This document shows, in pieces, positions 37,808-49,348 of a stretch of DNA of 64,000 bases (position 1 is its first letter; each line of letters begins with the position of its first letter). This stretch comes from Mycobacterium helveticum (lineage in GTDB: Bacteria; Actinomycetota; Actinomycetes; Mycobacteriales; Mycobacteriaceae). The DNA lies in assembly GCF_007714205.1 (NCBI RefSeq), contig NZ_VMQU01000007.1, forward strand, positions 1-64,000, in the 5' to 3' direction. The position numbers and the translations under genes were made by a program. The notes under the pieces were generated by a model that saw only the letters and a list, made by a program, of their open reading frames with translations, did not search any database and was not told where the DNA came from.

Positions 37808-39067
37808 CTACCATCCGACCGGCGCCGCGGCCGGGATGCGCGGCGACCCGACGATCGGAGCCGCCTTGTAGAGGCACTCCTGCCACTCCGCGTCGGCATC
37901 GGAGTCGGCGGTGATCCCGCCGCCGACGCCCAGCACGGCGCCGCCCACCGCGTCGAACTCGACGGTGCGGATCGCGACGTTGAGCTCGCACCCGGCGATC
38001 GGGGAGGCCAAACCGACCGTGCCGCAATATATTCCGCGTCGCTTCTGTTCCCATCGGGAGATCAGCTGGCGCGCGCGGTGCTTCGGGGTTCCCGTCACCG
38101 AGGCCGGCGGGAAGGCGGCGTCGAGCAACGCCGAGGTGGCCAACCCGGCGGGAACCCGGGCCGCGACCGTGGACACCAGGTGCCACACGCCCGGCGCCCG
38201 CCGCACCACCAGCAACTCGGGCACGGTGACGGTCCCGACGACCGCGACCCGGCCCAGGTCGTTGCGGACCAGGTCCACGATCATGATGTTCTCGGCCACC
38301 TCCTTGGCCGAGGCGCGCAGCGCCGACGGCCAGGCGTCCAGCGGCAGGGTGCCCTTGATCGGGCTGGACGTCACGACCGAGTCCCGTCGGCGCAGGAACA
38401 GCTCCGGGGACAGCGACGCCACCGCGCCCCACGGTCCGGCCAGATAGGCGGCGCGGGCGGGGGCGGTGCGCGCGACGGCCTCGACGAAGAAGTCCAGTGG
38501 GTGCCCGGCGACCGTCCCGGCGAACTGGGTGCACACGCACGCCTGGTAGACCTCACCGGCGCGGATCGCGTCCAGGCAGGCCATCACCCCGCCGCGGTGC
38601 GCTTCCCGGTCGGCCACGTCCCAGTCGATGCGGCACTCACGGGCCGGAACCGGTGTCGCCGCCAGCGCGGCGGCCAGCCAGTCCGGCATCGGCGCACCCG
38701 AGAGGCTCTCGTACCACCACTGCCCGTCCGAGTCGTTGCGCAGCACGCAGTCCGTCCAGCCGCCGGCGGCCTCGGGGATCCGGTTCGCCCGACCGTCGGC
38801 ACCGGCGTCCGGGTACGACAGGTACCCGATCCAGCCGCCGCCCACTGCTTGCGAAACCTCCGGCGGGAGGTCCTCCTGGCGGACGGCGAACGCGTCGGCG
38901 CCGTCCACCGGTTGGACCGACAAACTCGGCGCGATCACCGCCCGAGCGCCGAACCAGTCACCGGTCAGCGCGGCCGGCGGCGGCAGGCCGAGCCGGCCGG
39001 TGGTGTCGCCGATCGCGCGCAGCACCCCTGGTGCGGCGCCGAGGTCGTCGAGCCGGTCGATGCGCAC
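37808..39067 (-). CDS. pabB: aminodeoxychorismate synthase component I
   Basis: This enzyme converts chorismate and glutamine-derived ammonia to 4-amino-4-deoxychorismate for folate. The 419-residue chorismate-binding protein has a diagnostic TSSPIKGTLPLD segment, whose Lys is the PabB nucleophile. It also carries GEVYQACVCTQF, ENIMIVDLVRNDLGRV, FPPASVTGTPKHRA, the GIYCGTVG loop and LGVGGGITADSDADAEWQE. GTG 39067 is proposed, since the sequence farther upstream is low-complexity and the conserved region starts here. The N-terminal ~100 residues are less conserved. Divergent from the Rv1006-like gene. Confidence 0.92.
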   Translation of the reverse strand: MRIDRLDDLGAAPGVLRAIGDTTGRLGLPPPAALTGDWFGARAVIAPSLSVQPVDGADAFAVRQEDLPPEVSQAVGGGWIGYLSYPDAGADGRANRIPEAAGGWTDCVLRNDSDGQWWYESLSGAPMPDWLAAALAATPVPARECRIDWDVADREAHRGGVMACLDAIRAGEVYQACVCTQFAGTVAGHPLDFFVEAVARTAPARAAYLAGPWGAVASLSPELFLRRRDSVVTSSPIKGTLPLDAWPSALRASAKEVAENIMIVDLVRNDLGRVAVVGTVTVPELLVVRRAPGVWHLVSTVAARVPAGLATSALLDAAFPPASVTGTPKHRARQLISRWEQKRRGIYCGTVGLASPIAGCELNVAIRTVEFDAVGGAVLGVGGGITADSDADAEWQECLYKAAPIVGSPRIPAAAPVGW

Positions 39068-39392
39068 CGCCCCAGCTTGACAGAGGGGCGGCTTCGCGCG
39101 TGGTGGGCGTCCGGCGCAGATGCGGGTAGACGGGGCGGGCGTGTCGGTCGGCGCCGTCGGGCCGAGGGCAACGTCGAGGCAGAAATATCCCCCCGAGCTG
39201 CGCGGGTTGCGCGTGTTAGGCTGCGCTACGCCCATCCGCGACCGGCCCCTGGGCCGACGTACCCCGCCAGACAGATAATGAGTTGGGCGCGCCCGGTGCG
39301 TTTGCGTATCGGGTCCCCGACTTTGCAGACGACCACCGACCTGATTGCGCCCGGCACCCGGCCGGGACAGGTGCTTCGTATCGGAGGAGCCC
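39068..39392. other. divergent promoter region pabB / small ORF
   Basis: No gene of recognisable family. Around 39180-39235 the composition shifts (AAATATCC, then TTGCGCGTGTTAGGCTGCGCTACG), where TTGCGC/TTAGGCT could form a plus-strand promoter for the downstream small ORF and lipoprotein gene. The remaining sequence only extends the shadow frames of flanking genes. Confidence 0.4.
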
Positions 39393-39467
39393 GTGCCGCG
39401 CATCCTGGATTTCGTCGTGACCCCGGTTGCCGCCGACCGCGAGGCGCTGTCGATGGGCGCGATCTAG
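39393..39467 (+). CDS. 24-codon ORF before the lipoprotein gene (leader peptide?)
   Basis: GTG 39393 is preceded by TCGGAGGAGCCC, one of the best ribosome binding sites in the window. It opens 24 codons ending at TAG 39465-39467, five bases before the GTG of the next gene. The peptide begins MPRILDFVVTPVAAD and has no signal or Cys. It may be a translated leader that couples ribosomes to the lipoprotein gene, or the true start of an ancestral longer protein now separated by a stop. Function is unknown. Confidence 0.45.
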   Translation: MPRILDFVVTPVAADREALSMGAI

Positions 39468-39472
39468 TCCCG

Positions 39473-41158
39473 GTGTTGAGCTCCGGATTGGTGTTGAGGA
39501 ACGGCGCGCTGGCCGTTGTCGCCGGCACGGCGCTGGCTCTGGCCGGATGTGGTGGTCACCCCGACCCCGGGCCGCTGTCGGCCATGGTCAGCCCCGCCAT
39601 GCCGCCCAGTGTGCAGGAGATCCCGAATCCGCTGCGGGGGCAGTACGAAGATCTGTTGAACCCTCTTTTCCCCCAAGCCAATCCCGCGCAGCAGCGGTAT
39701 CCGGCATGGCCCGCGTCCTACGACGCCAGTCTGCGCGTCTCCTGGCGGCAGCTGCAGCCCACCGATCCGCGGACGCTGCCGCCGGACACTCCCGACGACC
39801 GCAAGTACGATTTCAGCGCGATCGACGACGCGCTGACCAAGCTGGCGAACCGCAACATGCGGTTGACTCTGGGCGTGTACGCGTTCAGCTCCTGTTGCGG
39901 GAACTCCTATCCCGACAGCACCAACATCGCGATCCCGGACTGGATGCGCCCCGCGGCCACCGCCTACCCCGGACGGCCGAACGGCTCGGCGCCCGGGGTG
40001 ACGCAGGTGGTGCCGAACTGGAACGACCCCGGCTACCTGGACGCGTTCGGGCAGCTGCTCGCCGCGCTCGGCCGCCGTTACGACGCCGACGAGCGGCTCG
40101 CCGTGTTCGAGTTCTCCGGATACGGCGACTTCGGGGAGAACCAGATCGACTATCCGCGCGACGCGCTGGGTGCGCCGGGCCCGGCCCCCGACGAGAGCGC
40201 GGTCGCCCTGGGCTATTACAGCCAGTCCCGCGATCAGACCATCACCGCCACCTCCATCCGCCGGCTGGTCGAGGCGAACGTGGCCGCGTTCCCGCACACA
40301 CAACTGGTGGTCGCCCCGCAGAACCCCGAGATCGTGCGCGAACTGCTCGCCGACGACGTCACCAAGAAGCTGTCCGGGCCGGTGGGCATCCACCCGGACT
40401 GCCTGGGAGTCCAGTCGCCCCTGCCGTCGTGGGCGGAGTCCGGCGACTCCCACTACGTCCAGTCCGGCGACGCGGTCGTCACGGCGATCAAGCAGCGGTT
40501 GCTCTCCGCACCCGTGATCACGCAATGGTGCAAGCTGCCCGGCGGAACCGGCCCGCGGTCCTACTACGAAAAGGGCCTGCACGACGTGGTCAGATATCAC
40601 GTGTCGATGACGTCCAGCATCGACTTCCCCGACCGGGACTCCACGACGGAGATGGACTTTGGCCTGTATCTGTTGTGGGCACAAGCCAATTCGGCCGCCG
40701 GCTACCGTTATTCGGTCGAGGCGCAGCCGGGATCGCAATCCGTGCGCGGCAGCGTGGCCAGCATCTCGGTGGTCTGGACGAACTACGGCTCGGCGGCCAT
40801 GACCGAGCACTGGGTCCCCGGCTACCGGCTGGTGGACTTCACCGGAGCGGTGGTGCGCAGCCTGCCGGCGACGGTCGACCTCAAGACGCTGGTCCACGAC
40901 GACTCCAGCCAATCGCGCGAGGAGGCGGTGCCCGCGTCGTCGAGCGAGTCCGTTCACGTCGACCTGACGGGCCTGGCGCCCGGGCACTACACGCTTCGCG
41001 CCTCCGTGGACTGGCAGCAGCACAAACCCGGCGCGTCGCACGTGGTGAACTACGCGCCGATGGCGCTGGCCCGGGACGGCCGGGACGGGTCGGGAATGTA
41101 TCCGATTGCCACCCTGGACGTCCCGCGCGACGCCACGACGCCGGCCCACAACAGGTGA
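39473..41158 (+). CDS. exported lipoprotein, glycosidase-like, function unknown
   Basis: This 561-residue lipoprotein has signal SGLVLRNGALAVVAGTALALAGC (lipobox LAGC) and a large globular domain with features of a (beta/alpha)8 glycoside-hydrolase-like protein: DALTKLANRNMRLTLGVYAFSSCCG, AFGQLLAALGRRYDADERLAVFEFSGYGDFGEN, LVVAPQNPEIV and DSHYVQSGDAVVTAI. The C-terminal ~130 residues look like an immunoglobulin-type beta domain (SVASISVVWTNYGSAAMTEHWVPGYRLVDFTG). Family resemblance is to proteins carrying DUF4832-like C-termini. Substrate and activity unknown. Rv1006 is the positional counterpart. Start GTG 39473 leaves a normal signal peptide. Confidence 0.78.
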   Translation: MLSSGLVLRNGALAVVAGTALALAGCGGHPDPGPLSAMVSPAMPPSVQEIPNPLRGQYEDLLNPLFPQANPAQQRYPAWPASYDASLRVSWRQLQPTDPRTLPPDTPDDRKYDFSAIDDALTKLANRNMRLTLGVYAFSSCCGNSYPDSTNIAIPDWMRPAATAYPGRPNGSAPGVTQVVPNWNDPGYLDAFGQLLAALGRRYDADERLAVFEFSGYGDFGENQIDYPRDALGAPGPAPDESAVALGYYSQSRDQTITATSIRRLVEANVAAFPHTQLVVAPQNPEIVRELLADDVTKKLSGPVGIHPDCLGVQSPLPSWAESGDSHYVQSGDAVVTAIKQRLLSAPVITQWCKLPGGTGPRSYYEKGLHDVVRYHVSMTSSIDFPDRDSTTEMDFGLYLLWAQANSAAGYRYSVEAQPGSQSVRGSVASISVVWTNYGSAAMTEHWVPGYRLVDFTGAVVRSLPATVDLKTLVHDDSSQSREEAVPASSSESVHVDLTGLAPGHYTLRASVDWQQHKPGASHVVNYAPMALARDGRDGSGMYPIATLDVPRDATTPAHNR

Positions 41159-41853
41159 GCGCCCCCGCCGGCTCGTTCAACGAGTGCGGGCCGAAGTGAC
41201 TCACGACCGCCGTCTCGCCGGCGAATGCTTCGGCATAGCGGGTCCGGCATTGCACACCGCGGTCGTCGGCGGCGTGCGTCCGGGCCGGCGGCCTGCGCAC
41301 CGGTGGGCGAAGCGCTGCCGAGCATCAGCACGTCGGCAAGTTGCCGGAGAACCGCCCGTCTTCATGAAGTGGGCGGATGTGGACCGGTGGCCGCCGTTCG
41401 CCGCCGGGCCCGGGGTTTCCAGCTTGGCGACCGGCCCTGCCCGCGGATGATGGCCGCTCAGGAAGGACATGGCTTCTCCTCGCTGCTGGAGCCCGGCCCG
41501 CGCGGATGCGGGTGGGGCACCGGCGCCGCCCGAAGCTATCGGACGCATGGCCGTTTTCTATACATACAAAGGGTATCTTATAGAGCTAAAAACCTACTAA
41601 TGGTTATCTTCGAAGGGAACTTTGGTTATTGTTGTCAACACACCGTGGGTGAGAGCACACTGCCAACCTCAGAAGCGGCCTGAAGGCGTCCGCATACGCC
41701 GGTGAGCGCTCGCGACGAGTGCGGGCCGTTCGAGGAGGGCATCGTGTACGTAAAGGCTGTTGGCGCCCACCCCCTCCGACGTCGTCCCGAAACTCAGCGT
41801 TTGCGCAGTGGTCGCCTCGCCGGCGTCGCGGCGTCGTGTCACATTCCGGCGCC
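41159..41853. other. 695-bp region, no supported gene; AT-rich tract near 41550-41660
   Basis: To the left (41159-41540) only GC-rich noise frames are seen. From 41550 to 41660 the DNA is strikingly AT-rich for this genome. It contains TATACATAC-N5-GTATCTTATA (41559-41582, imperfectly symmetric) and GGTTATC and TTGTCAAC elements. This is 200-300 bases upstream of the TetR gene at 41854 and could hold its promoter and operator. A minus-strand frame from ATG 41470 has a GAGGAGAAG site but no recognisable product. Confidence 0.45.
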
Positions 41854-42531
41854 ATGACCGACAACTCGTCACACGGGCGCGCGGATACGACTCGGCAACA
41901 GCTTCTGCGAGCCGCCTCGCATCAGTTCGCTCAGCGCGCCTACCACGACGTCGGCCTGGACGACATCCTGACCGAGGCCGAACTGACCAAGGGTGCGATG
42001 TATTTCCACTTCCGCTCCAAACTGGCGTTGGCAGTCGCCCTCGTCGAGGACCAGATCTCCGCGGGGACCGTTGCCGTGGGAGACCTGCTTTCCCGCAACC
42101 TTTCGGGACTGGAGACGCTGATCGACTTCTCCTACCGGCTGGCCGTCCAGGACATCCAGGTAGACAGGGTCAGGGCGGGGCTGAACCTGCTCGAGTCGGT
42201 CGGGCGGTACGAGGGGCTGCAGGAGCGACTGTTCGACGGCTGGGTTCAAGCCCTCTCGGTGGTCGTCCAGAAGGCGATCGCCGACGGTGACGTCGACAAG
42301 CGCTGCGGCTCAAGGGATGTGGGTCGGCTCATTGTGGCGCTGCACATGGGGCTGCGGCAGACGAGCAACCTCGACGAACCCGAGCGGTTCCTGCTCGACT
42401 TGGAGAAGAGTTGGTCGCTCGTGCTCACCGGAGTCCTGCAGCCCGATCGGGCCGAATACTTCAGCCAATTCGTCAGGCGGCGTACGGCGCTCGCCATCCA
42501 GACCCGCCCGGGCAACGTGGAGTCGGATTGA
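41854..42531 (+). CDS. TetR-family regulator, gamma-butyrolactone-receptor-like (A)
   Basis: A 225-residue TetR protein whose HTH (about 10-60) reads TTRQQLLRAASHQFAQRAYHDVGLDDILTEAELTKGAMYFHFRSKLAL. It is clearly paralogous to the regulator at 21138. Matching C-terminal segments are SGLETLIDFSYRLAVQ, EPERFLLDLEKSWSLVLTGV and EYFSQFVRRRTALAI. This branch (ScbR/ArpA type) senses small butyrolactone-like molecules in Streptomyces, but ligand and target are unknown in mycobacteria. The ATG sits just before the conserved HTH. It is followed by another TetR gene 133 bases downstream in the same direction. Confidence 0.85.
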   Translation: MTDNSSHGRADTTRQQLLRAASHQFAQRAYHDVGLDDILTEAELTKGAMYFHFRSKLALAVALVEDQISAGTVAVGDLLSRNLSGLETLIDFSYRLAVQDIQVDRVRAGLNLLESVGRYEGLQERLFDGWVQALSVVVQKAIADGDVDKRCGSRDVGRLIVALHMGLRQTSNLDEPERFLLDLEKSWSLVLTGVLQPDRAEYFSQFVRRRTALAIQTRPGNVESD

Positions 42532-42664
42532 ACGACACGGCAAGTCCATGCGATCGAGGCCTTTGCAACGGCAAGTTGCTAGGATTGGCTCCTTTACAAC
42601 AGGAGACGAGACGCCGAGATCCGGAATCTTTGCAGATCCGCGGAACTTCGGAGGTGTGGGAGCG

Positions 42665-43360
42665 ATGGCGCGTCAAGTTCGATCCGAAGTCACCCGGCGG
42701 AAGATCCTCGATGCAGCGATTGACGTGTTCGGTGACGTGGGGTACGCGGCGGCCGCCTGGGGCACGATCATCGAGCGGACGGGGATGACCAAGGGGGCCT
42801 TGTACCACCATTTCGATTCCAAGGAATCGCTGGCGTCCGCGATCATCGAAGAGGGATCGGACACACTGTTGGGCGCCTTCCGCAACGTGTGCGGGGCGTC
42901 TTCGCCGGCGCTGGAGAACATGATCCACGGCACCTTCACGATCGCGAACCTGGTGCGGGCGGACAAGGTGGCCCGTGCCGCCGAGCAATTGACCTGCGCC
43001 CTGAGCGGATTCAACGACACGGCCGCGCGGTTCTGCGCGGGTCTGATGGAACTGATGGCCGCGGAGGCGCAACGGGCAACCGCCGAGGGAGACCTCCGGT
43101 CGGACCTCGACCCGGAAATGCTCGGAGAGTCGATCGTCGGTGCCATGCTCGGAACGCGCTTGCTCTCCAACCTGGTTCGCGCCGACGGCGTCGACGAGGA
43201 CCTCATCGGACGCACCGGCCGGATGTGGGAGCTGCTGCTCGTCGGCGTCGTCGACGAGAGCGCGCTCGCGTACTTCCGCCAATTCCTCGCCCGTGAGGCG
43301 CTGCGTCACGCCCGGCCGGATGACTCCGCCGCCGACGTCATGGTGGCCGAAGCGACCTAG
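42665..43360 (+). CDS. TetR-family regulator, gamma-butyrolactone-receptor-like (B)
   Basis: A 231-residue TetR protein with HTH MARQVRSEVTRRKILDAAIDVFGDVGYAAAAWGTIIERTGMTKGALYHHFDSKESLASAII, the closest of the three to Streptomyces ScbR/ArpA. The ligand domain (about 65-215) contains ARAAEQLTCALSGFNDTAARFCAGLMELM. The ATG is preceded by GGAGGTGTGGGAGCG. It converges on metG with seven bases between the stops. Tandem arrangement with the other TetR gene, and the absence of a nearby structural gene, suggest the pair regulates distant targets or each other. Confidence 0.85.
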   Translation: MARQVRSEVTRRKILDAAIDVFGDVGYAAAAWGTIIERTGMTKGALYHHFDSKESLASAIIEEGSDTLLGAFRNVCGASSPALENMIHGTFTIANLVRADKVARAAEQLTCALSGFNDTAARFCAGLMELMAAEAQRATAEGDLRSDLDPEMLGESIVGAMLGTRLLSNLVRADGVDEDLIGRTGRMWELLLVGVVDESALAYFRQFLAREALRHARPDDSAADVMVAEAT

Positions 43361-43367
43361 GGGCAAC

Positions 43368-44924
43368 CTACGTGGGTTCGGCGACCGGCTGGTAGCGGGG
43401 GAACACCCCCGTCGGCGACGGCAGCGCCGTGCCGGGGACCAGCCGCGTGCCGATGGCGGCGAACGCCCGCTGGTCTTGCGCCTGCCCGAGCAGGTCCAGG
43501 AGCATGCCTGCCGATTCGGGCATGACGGGCTGCACCAGCAACGCCGCGATGCGGACCGCCTCACACGTCGTGTACAGGACGGCGCGAAAGCGGGCCTGGT
43601 CCGCCTCGGATTCGCTCTTGCGCAGCACCCACGGCTGCTGGGCCGAGAAGTACCTGTTGGCTTCGCCGAGCATCAGCCAGATCGCCTCCAGGGCCGAATG
43701 CATCGCCTGGGAGTCGAAACCGGCGCGCACCCGCTCCAGCAGGCCGTCGGCCGTCGTCAGCAACTCGGTGTCGGCTGCAGTCGGCTCACCGGGTTCGGGG
43801 ACCACGCCGCCCAGATTCTTGGCCACCATCGACAGCGAGCGTTGGGCCAGGTTGCCCAGCTCGTTGGCCAGGTCGGTGTTGATCCGCGTGACGATGGCCT
43901 CTTCGGTGTAGTTGCCGTCCTGGCCGAAGGGGACCTCACGCAACAGGAAGTAGCGGACCTGGTCCACTCCGAACGTGTCCGCCAGCGCCACCGGGTCGAC
44001 GACGTTGCCCACCGACTTGCTCATCTTCTCCCCCCGATGATGCAGGAATCCGTGCGCGAAAACCCTTCGGGGAAGCTCGATTCCGGCCGACATCAGGAAC
44101 GCCGGCCAGTAGACGGCGTGAAACCGGATGATGTCCTTGCCGATCATGTGCAGATCCGCGGGCCAGTAACGGCGGTACAGCTCCGACTCGGTGTCGGGAA
44201 AGCCCGCGCCGGTCAGGTAGTTGGTGAGCGCGTCGACCCAGACGTACATGACGTGATCCGGGTCGTCGGGCACCGGCACCCCCCAGTCGAAGGAGGTGCG
44301 GGAGATCGAGATGTCCGCCAGGCCGCTCGACACGAAGCTGACCACCTCGTTGCGCCGCACCTCGGGTGCGATGAAGCCGGGGTTGGCGTCGTAGTGGGCC
44401 AGCAGCCGCTCGGCGTACGCCGACAGCCGGAAGAAGTAGGACTGCTCCTCGGTCCAGGTCACCGCGGCGCCGGTCTCGGTCGCCACGCGGGTCCCGTCCT
44501 CGAGCAGCTGCGTCTCGGCCTCGAAGAAGAAGCGTTCGTCGCGCACCGAGTACCACCCCGAGTAGTTGTCGAGGTAGATGTCGCCGGCCGCCGACATGCG
44601 CCGCCAGATCTCCTGGGAGGCCCGGTAGTGGTCGGGGTCGGTGGTGCGGATGAACCGGTCGAAGGAGATGTTCAGCGCCTCCTGGACGCGCTGGAACACG
44701 TCCGAGTTGCGCCGGGCGAGCTGGGCGGTGGGAATGCCCGCGGCCGCGGCGGCCTGCGCGACCTTCAGGCCGTGCTCGTCGGTTCCGGTCAGGAAGCGCA
44801 CGTCGAAGCCGTCGAGCCGCTTGAACCGGGCGATCGCGTCCGTGGCGACGTACTCGTACGCGTGACCGACGTGCGGCACCGCGTTCGGATACGCGATGGC
44901 AGTCGTGACGTAGTAGGGCCTCAT
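43368..44924 (-). CDS. metG: methionyl-tRNA synthetase
   Basis: This enzyme charges tRNA-Met. The 518-residue class I synthetase has the HIGH-type motif as HVGHAYEYVATDAIARF (about 18-34), the GTDEHGLKVAQAAAAAG segment, and GEKMSKSVGNVVDP as the KMSKS loop. No zinc-knuckle cysteines are visible, as in the short single-knuckle-less actinobacterial form, and no C-terminal tRNA-binding OB domain is present. The ATG is 19 bases from the divergent tatD start. Rv1007c ortholog. Confidence 0.96.
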   Translation of the reverse strand: MRPYYVTTAIAYPNAVPHVGHAYEYVATDAIARFKRLDGFDVRFLTGTDEHGLKVAQAAAAAGIPTAQLARRNSDVFQRVQEALNISFDRFIRTTDPDHYRASQEIWRRMSAAGDIYLDNYSGWYSVRDERFFFEAETQLLEDGTRVATETGAAVTWTEEQSYFFRLSAYAERLLAHYDANPGFIAPEVRRNEVVSFVSSGLADISISRTSFDWGVPVPDDPDHVMYVWVDALTNYLTGAGFPDTESELYRRYWPADLHMIGKDIIRFHAVYWPAFLMSAGIELPRRVFAHGFLHHRGEKMSKSVGNVVDPVALADTFGVDQVRYFLLREVPFGQDGNYTEEAIVTRINTDLANELGNLAQRSLSMVAKNLGGVVPEPGEPTAADTELLTTADGLLERVRAGFDSQAMHSALEAIWLMLGEANRYFSAQQPWVLRKSESEADQARFRAVLYTTCEAVRIAALLVQPVMPESAGMLLDLLGQAQDQRAFAAIGTRLVPGTALPSPTGVFPRYQPVAEPT

Positions 44925-44943
44925 CGAGAGTCCACCCTATTGT

Positions 44944-45819
44944 GTGGCCGTGAGCTCTGACCGACCAGCCAAACGAGAAGCGCCGCCCGCCCCGGCGCCG
45001 TTGGCGCCCCTGATCGACGCCCACACCCACCTCGACGCGTGCGGGGCCCGCGACGCCGGGCAGGTGACGGCGATCGTCGACCGCGCCGCGGCGGTCGGTG
45101 TCGTCGCGGTGGTCACCGTCGCCGACGACCTGGAGTCGGCGCGCTGGGTGACCCGGGCCGCCGACTGGGACCCGCGCGTCTACGCCGCGGTCGCGTTGCA
45201 CCCGACCCGCGCGGGTGCGCTCACCGATGCCGCCCGCGCGGAAATCGAGGAATTGGTGGCCCACCCCCGGGTGGTGGCCGTCGGCGAGACCGGCATGGAC
45301 CTGTACTGGCCCGGGCGCCTGGACGGCTGTGCGGAACCCGCCGCGCAGCGCGAGGCGTTCGCCTGGCACATCGACCTGGCCAAGCGGTGCGGCAAGCCGC
45401 TGATGATCCACAACCGGGACGCGGACGCCGAGGTGCTCGACGTGCTGGCCACCGAGGGCGCCCCCGACGCCGTGATCTTCCACTGCTTCTCGTCGGATGC
45501 CGCGATGGCCCGCCGGTGCGCGGACGCCGGCTGGCTGCTCAGCCTGTCCGGGACGGTCAGCTTCCGCAACGCCCGCGCGCTGCGCGAGGCCGTCGCCCTG
45601 ATCCCGCCCGGGCAGCTGCTGGTGGAGACCGATGCGCCGTTCCTGACGCCGCACCCCTACCGGGGGTCGCCCAACGAGCCGTACTGCCTTCCCTATACTG
45701 TCCGGGCGATCGCTGAGTTGGTGCATCGTCCGGCCGAGGAGTTGGCGCAACTGACCACGAGCAACGCTCGTCGGGTCTACGGGCTGGAGCCCGTTGCGGG
45801 TTCCCGTTTCGGAAATTGA
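44944..45819 (+). CDS. tatD: TatD-family metal-dependent deoxyribonuclease
   Basis: A 291-residue TIM-barrel hydrolase. Metal ligands appear as DAHTHLD (His-x-His), GETGMDLYWPGR (Glu), HNRDADAEVLDVL (His), FHCFSSD (His) and VETDAPFLTPHPYRG (Asp). Members act as 3'-5' DNases in DNA turnover. GTG 44944 or GTG 44950 starts it; the first ~18 residues are low-complexity, and the barrel begins at LIDAHTH. It precedes the rpfB leader region directly; Rv1008 ortholog. Confidence 0.93.
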   Translation: MAVSSDRPAKREAPPAPAPLAPLIDAHTHLDACGARDAGQVTAIVDRAAAVGVVAVVTVADDLESARWVTRAADWDPRVYAAVALHPTRAGALTDAARAEIEELVAHPRVVAVGETGMDLYWPGRLDGCAEPAAQREAFAWHIDLAKRCGKPLMIHNRDADAEVLDVLATEGAPDAVIFHCFSSDAAMARRCADAGWLLSLSGTVSFRNARALREAVALIPPGQLLVETDAPFLTPHPYRGSPNEPYCLPYTVRAIAELVHRPAEELAQLTTSNARRVYGLEPVAGSRFGN

Positions 45820-48037
<2,218 letters not shown>

Positions 48038-48120
48038 ACCGCGATGTCGCCGGGCGGCGCCGCCGCGTGTGGTTGGGCGGTGGCAGCGATAGTCTGCTGC
48101 GGTGGGTGACGTGACCGACG

Positions 48121-49071
48121 ATGTCTGACGGCAACACCGCGGCGCAGTGGGTGCCGACCGGTTCGGTCACCGTGCGGGTGCCCGGCAAGGTCAACCCGTA
48201 CCTGGCCGTCGGCGATCGCCGTGCGGACGGCTATCACGAGCTGACGACGGTGTTCCAGGCGGTCTCGCTGGTCGACGAGGTGACGGTCCGCAACGCCGAC
48301 GTGCTGTCGCTCGAGCTCGTCGGCGAGGGCGCCGACACGCTGCCCGCCGACGAGCGCAACCTCGCCTGGCGGGCCGCCGAGCTGATGGCCGAACACGTGG
48401 GCCGGGCCCCGGACGTCTCGATCCTGATCGACAAGACCATTCCGGTGGCCGGGGGCATGGCCGGCGGCAGCGCGGACGCGGCGGCGGTGCTGGTCGCCAT
48501 GAACTCGCTGTGGGAGTTGGGCGTGCCCCGCCGCGACCTGCGCATGCTGGCCGCCCAGCTGGGCAGTGACGTGCCGTTCGCGCTGCACGGCGGCACCGCG
48601 CTGGGCACGGGCCGCGGCGAGGAGTTGGCCACCGTGCTGTCCCGGAACACCTTCCATTGGGTGCTGGGGTTCGCCGACGGCGGGCTGTCGACTCCGGCGG
48701 TGTTCGCCGAGCTCGACCGGCTCAGGGACGTCGGGGACCCGCCCCGGCTGGCCGAGCCCGGCCCGGTGCTGGCCGCGCTGGCCGCGGGCGATCCCGCCGG
48801 GCTGGCGCCGCTGCTGGGCAACGAGATGCAGGCGGCCGCGGTGAGTCTGCAGCCGGCCCTGCGGCGTGCCCTGCGCGCCGGCGTGGAGGCCGGCGCCCTG
48901 GCGGGCATCGTGTCCGGCTCCGGCCCGACGTGCGCGTTCCTGTGTGCCTCGGCGGGCTCGGCGGTGGACGTCGGCGCCCAGCTGGCGGGGGCGGGCGTCT
49001 GCCGCACCGTGCGCGTCGCCAGCGGCCCGGTGCCCGGCGCGCGCGTGGTGCCGGCGCCCACCGAGGTGTGA
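48121..49071 (+). CDS. ispE: 4-diphosphocytidyl-2-C-methyl-D-erythritol kinase
   Basis: The fourth step of the MEP isoprenoid pathway, phosphorylating CDP-methylerythritol. The 316-residue GHMP kinase shows the N-terminal [31 protein letters not shown], the ATP loop [17 protein letters not shown] (about 117-133) and [14 protein letters not shown]. Third gene of the rpfB operon, 83 bases after ksgA. The N-terminus has about 14 extra residues before the conserved PGKVN and a second start is possible farther in. Confidence 0.95.
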   Translation: MSDGNTAAQWVPTGSVTVRVPGKVNPYLAVGDRRADGYHELTTVFQAVSLVDEVTVRNADVLSLELVGEGADTLPADERNLAWRAAELMAEHVGRAPDVSILIDKTIPVAGGMAGGSADAAAVLVAMNSLWELGVPRRDLRMLAAQLGSDVPFALHGGTALGTGRGEELATVLSRNTFHWVLGFADGGLSTPAVFAELDRLRDVGDPPRLAEPGPVLAALAAGDPAGLAPLLGNEMQAAAVSLQPALRRALRAGVEAGALAGIVSGSGPTCAFLCASAGSAVDVGAQLAGAGVCRTVRVASGPVPGARVVPAPTEV

Positions 49072-49348
49072 AATCAAACCGAAATACCGCAAGAGTTTGG
49101 AGGTTACTTAAGAGGAGTTTAAGATGATTCGCGGTGACGAACAGCGGTAAGCAGAACCCCTCCACCCGGTCGCCCGCCCGACGCTTCGGCGGGCGGGCTG
49201 CGATCGCACGTGGGATCCTCGACCGGTCACCGATTCGAGACCGATCCGCTTTCCAACTGTGCTCGCGCGCCTGTTACCACGTGGCGTCCGGCGGGCGGAA
49301 CATGAAATTCCGGGCCGTGGGTCCGGCGCCGGAACCGAGGAGGCTTCT

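Noticed and set aside
41201-41470. Minus-strand 89-codon frame with a GAGGAGAAG site
   Set aside because: Composition and codon pattern look like noise and no family is recognisable; kept only as a remark in the region entry.
41559-41582. TATACATAC-N5-GTATCTTATA as a definite butyrolactone-receptor operator
   Set aside because: The arms are only partly symmetric and the site is about 270 bases from the gene; mentioned as a possibility but not called.
49124-49150. Eight-codon ORF (MIRGDEQR) behind AAGAGGAG before the ligase gene
   Set aside because: Too short to support as a gene; the AT-rich setting is equally explained as promoter sequence.
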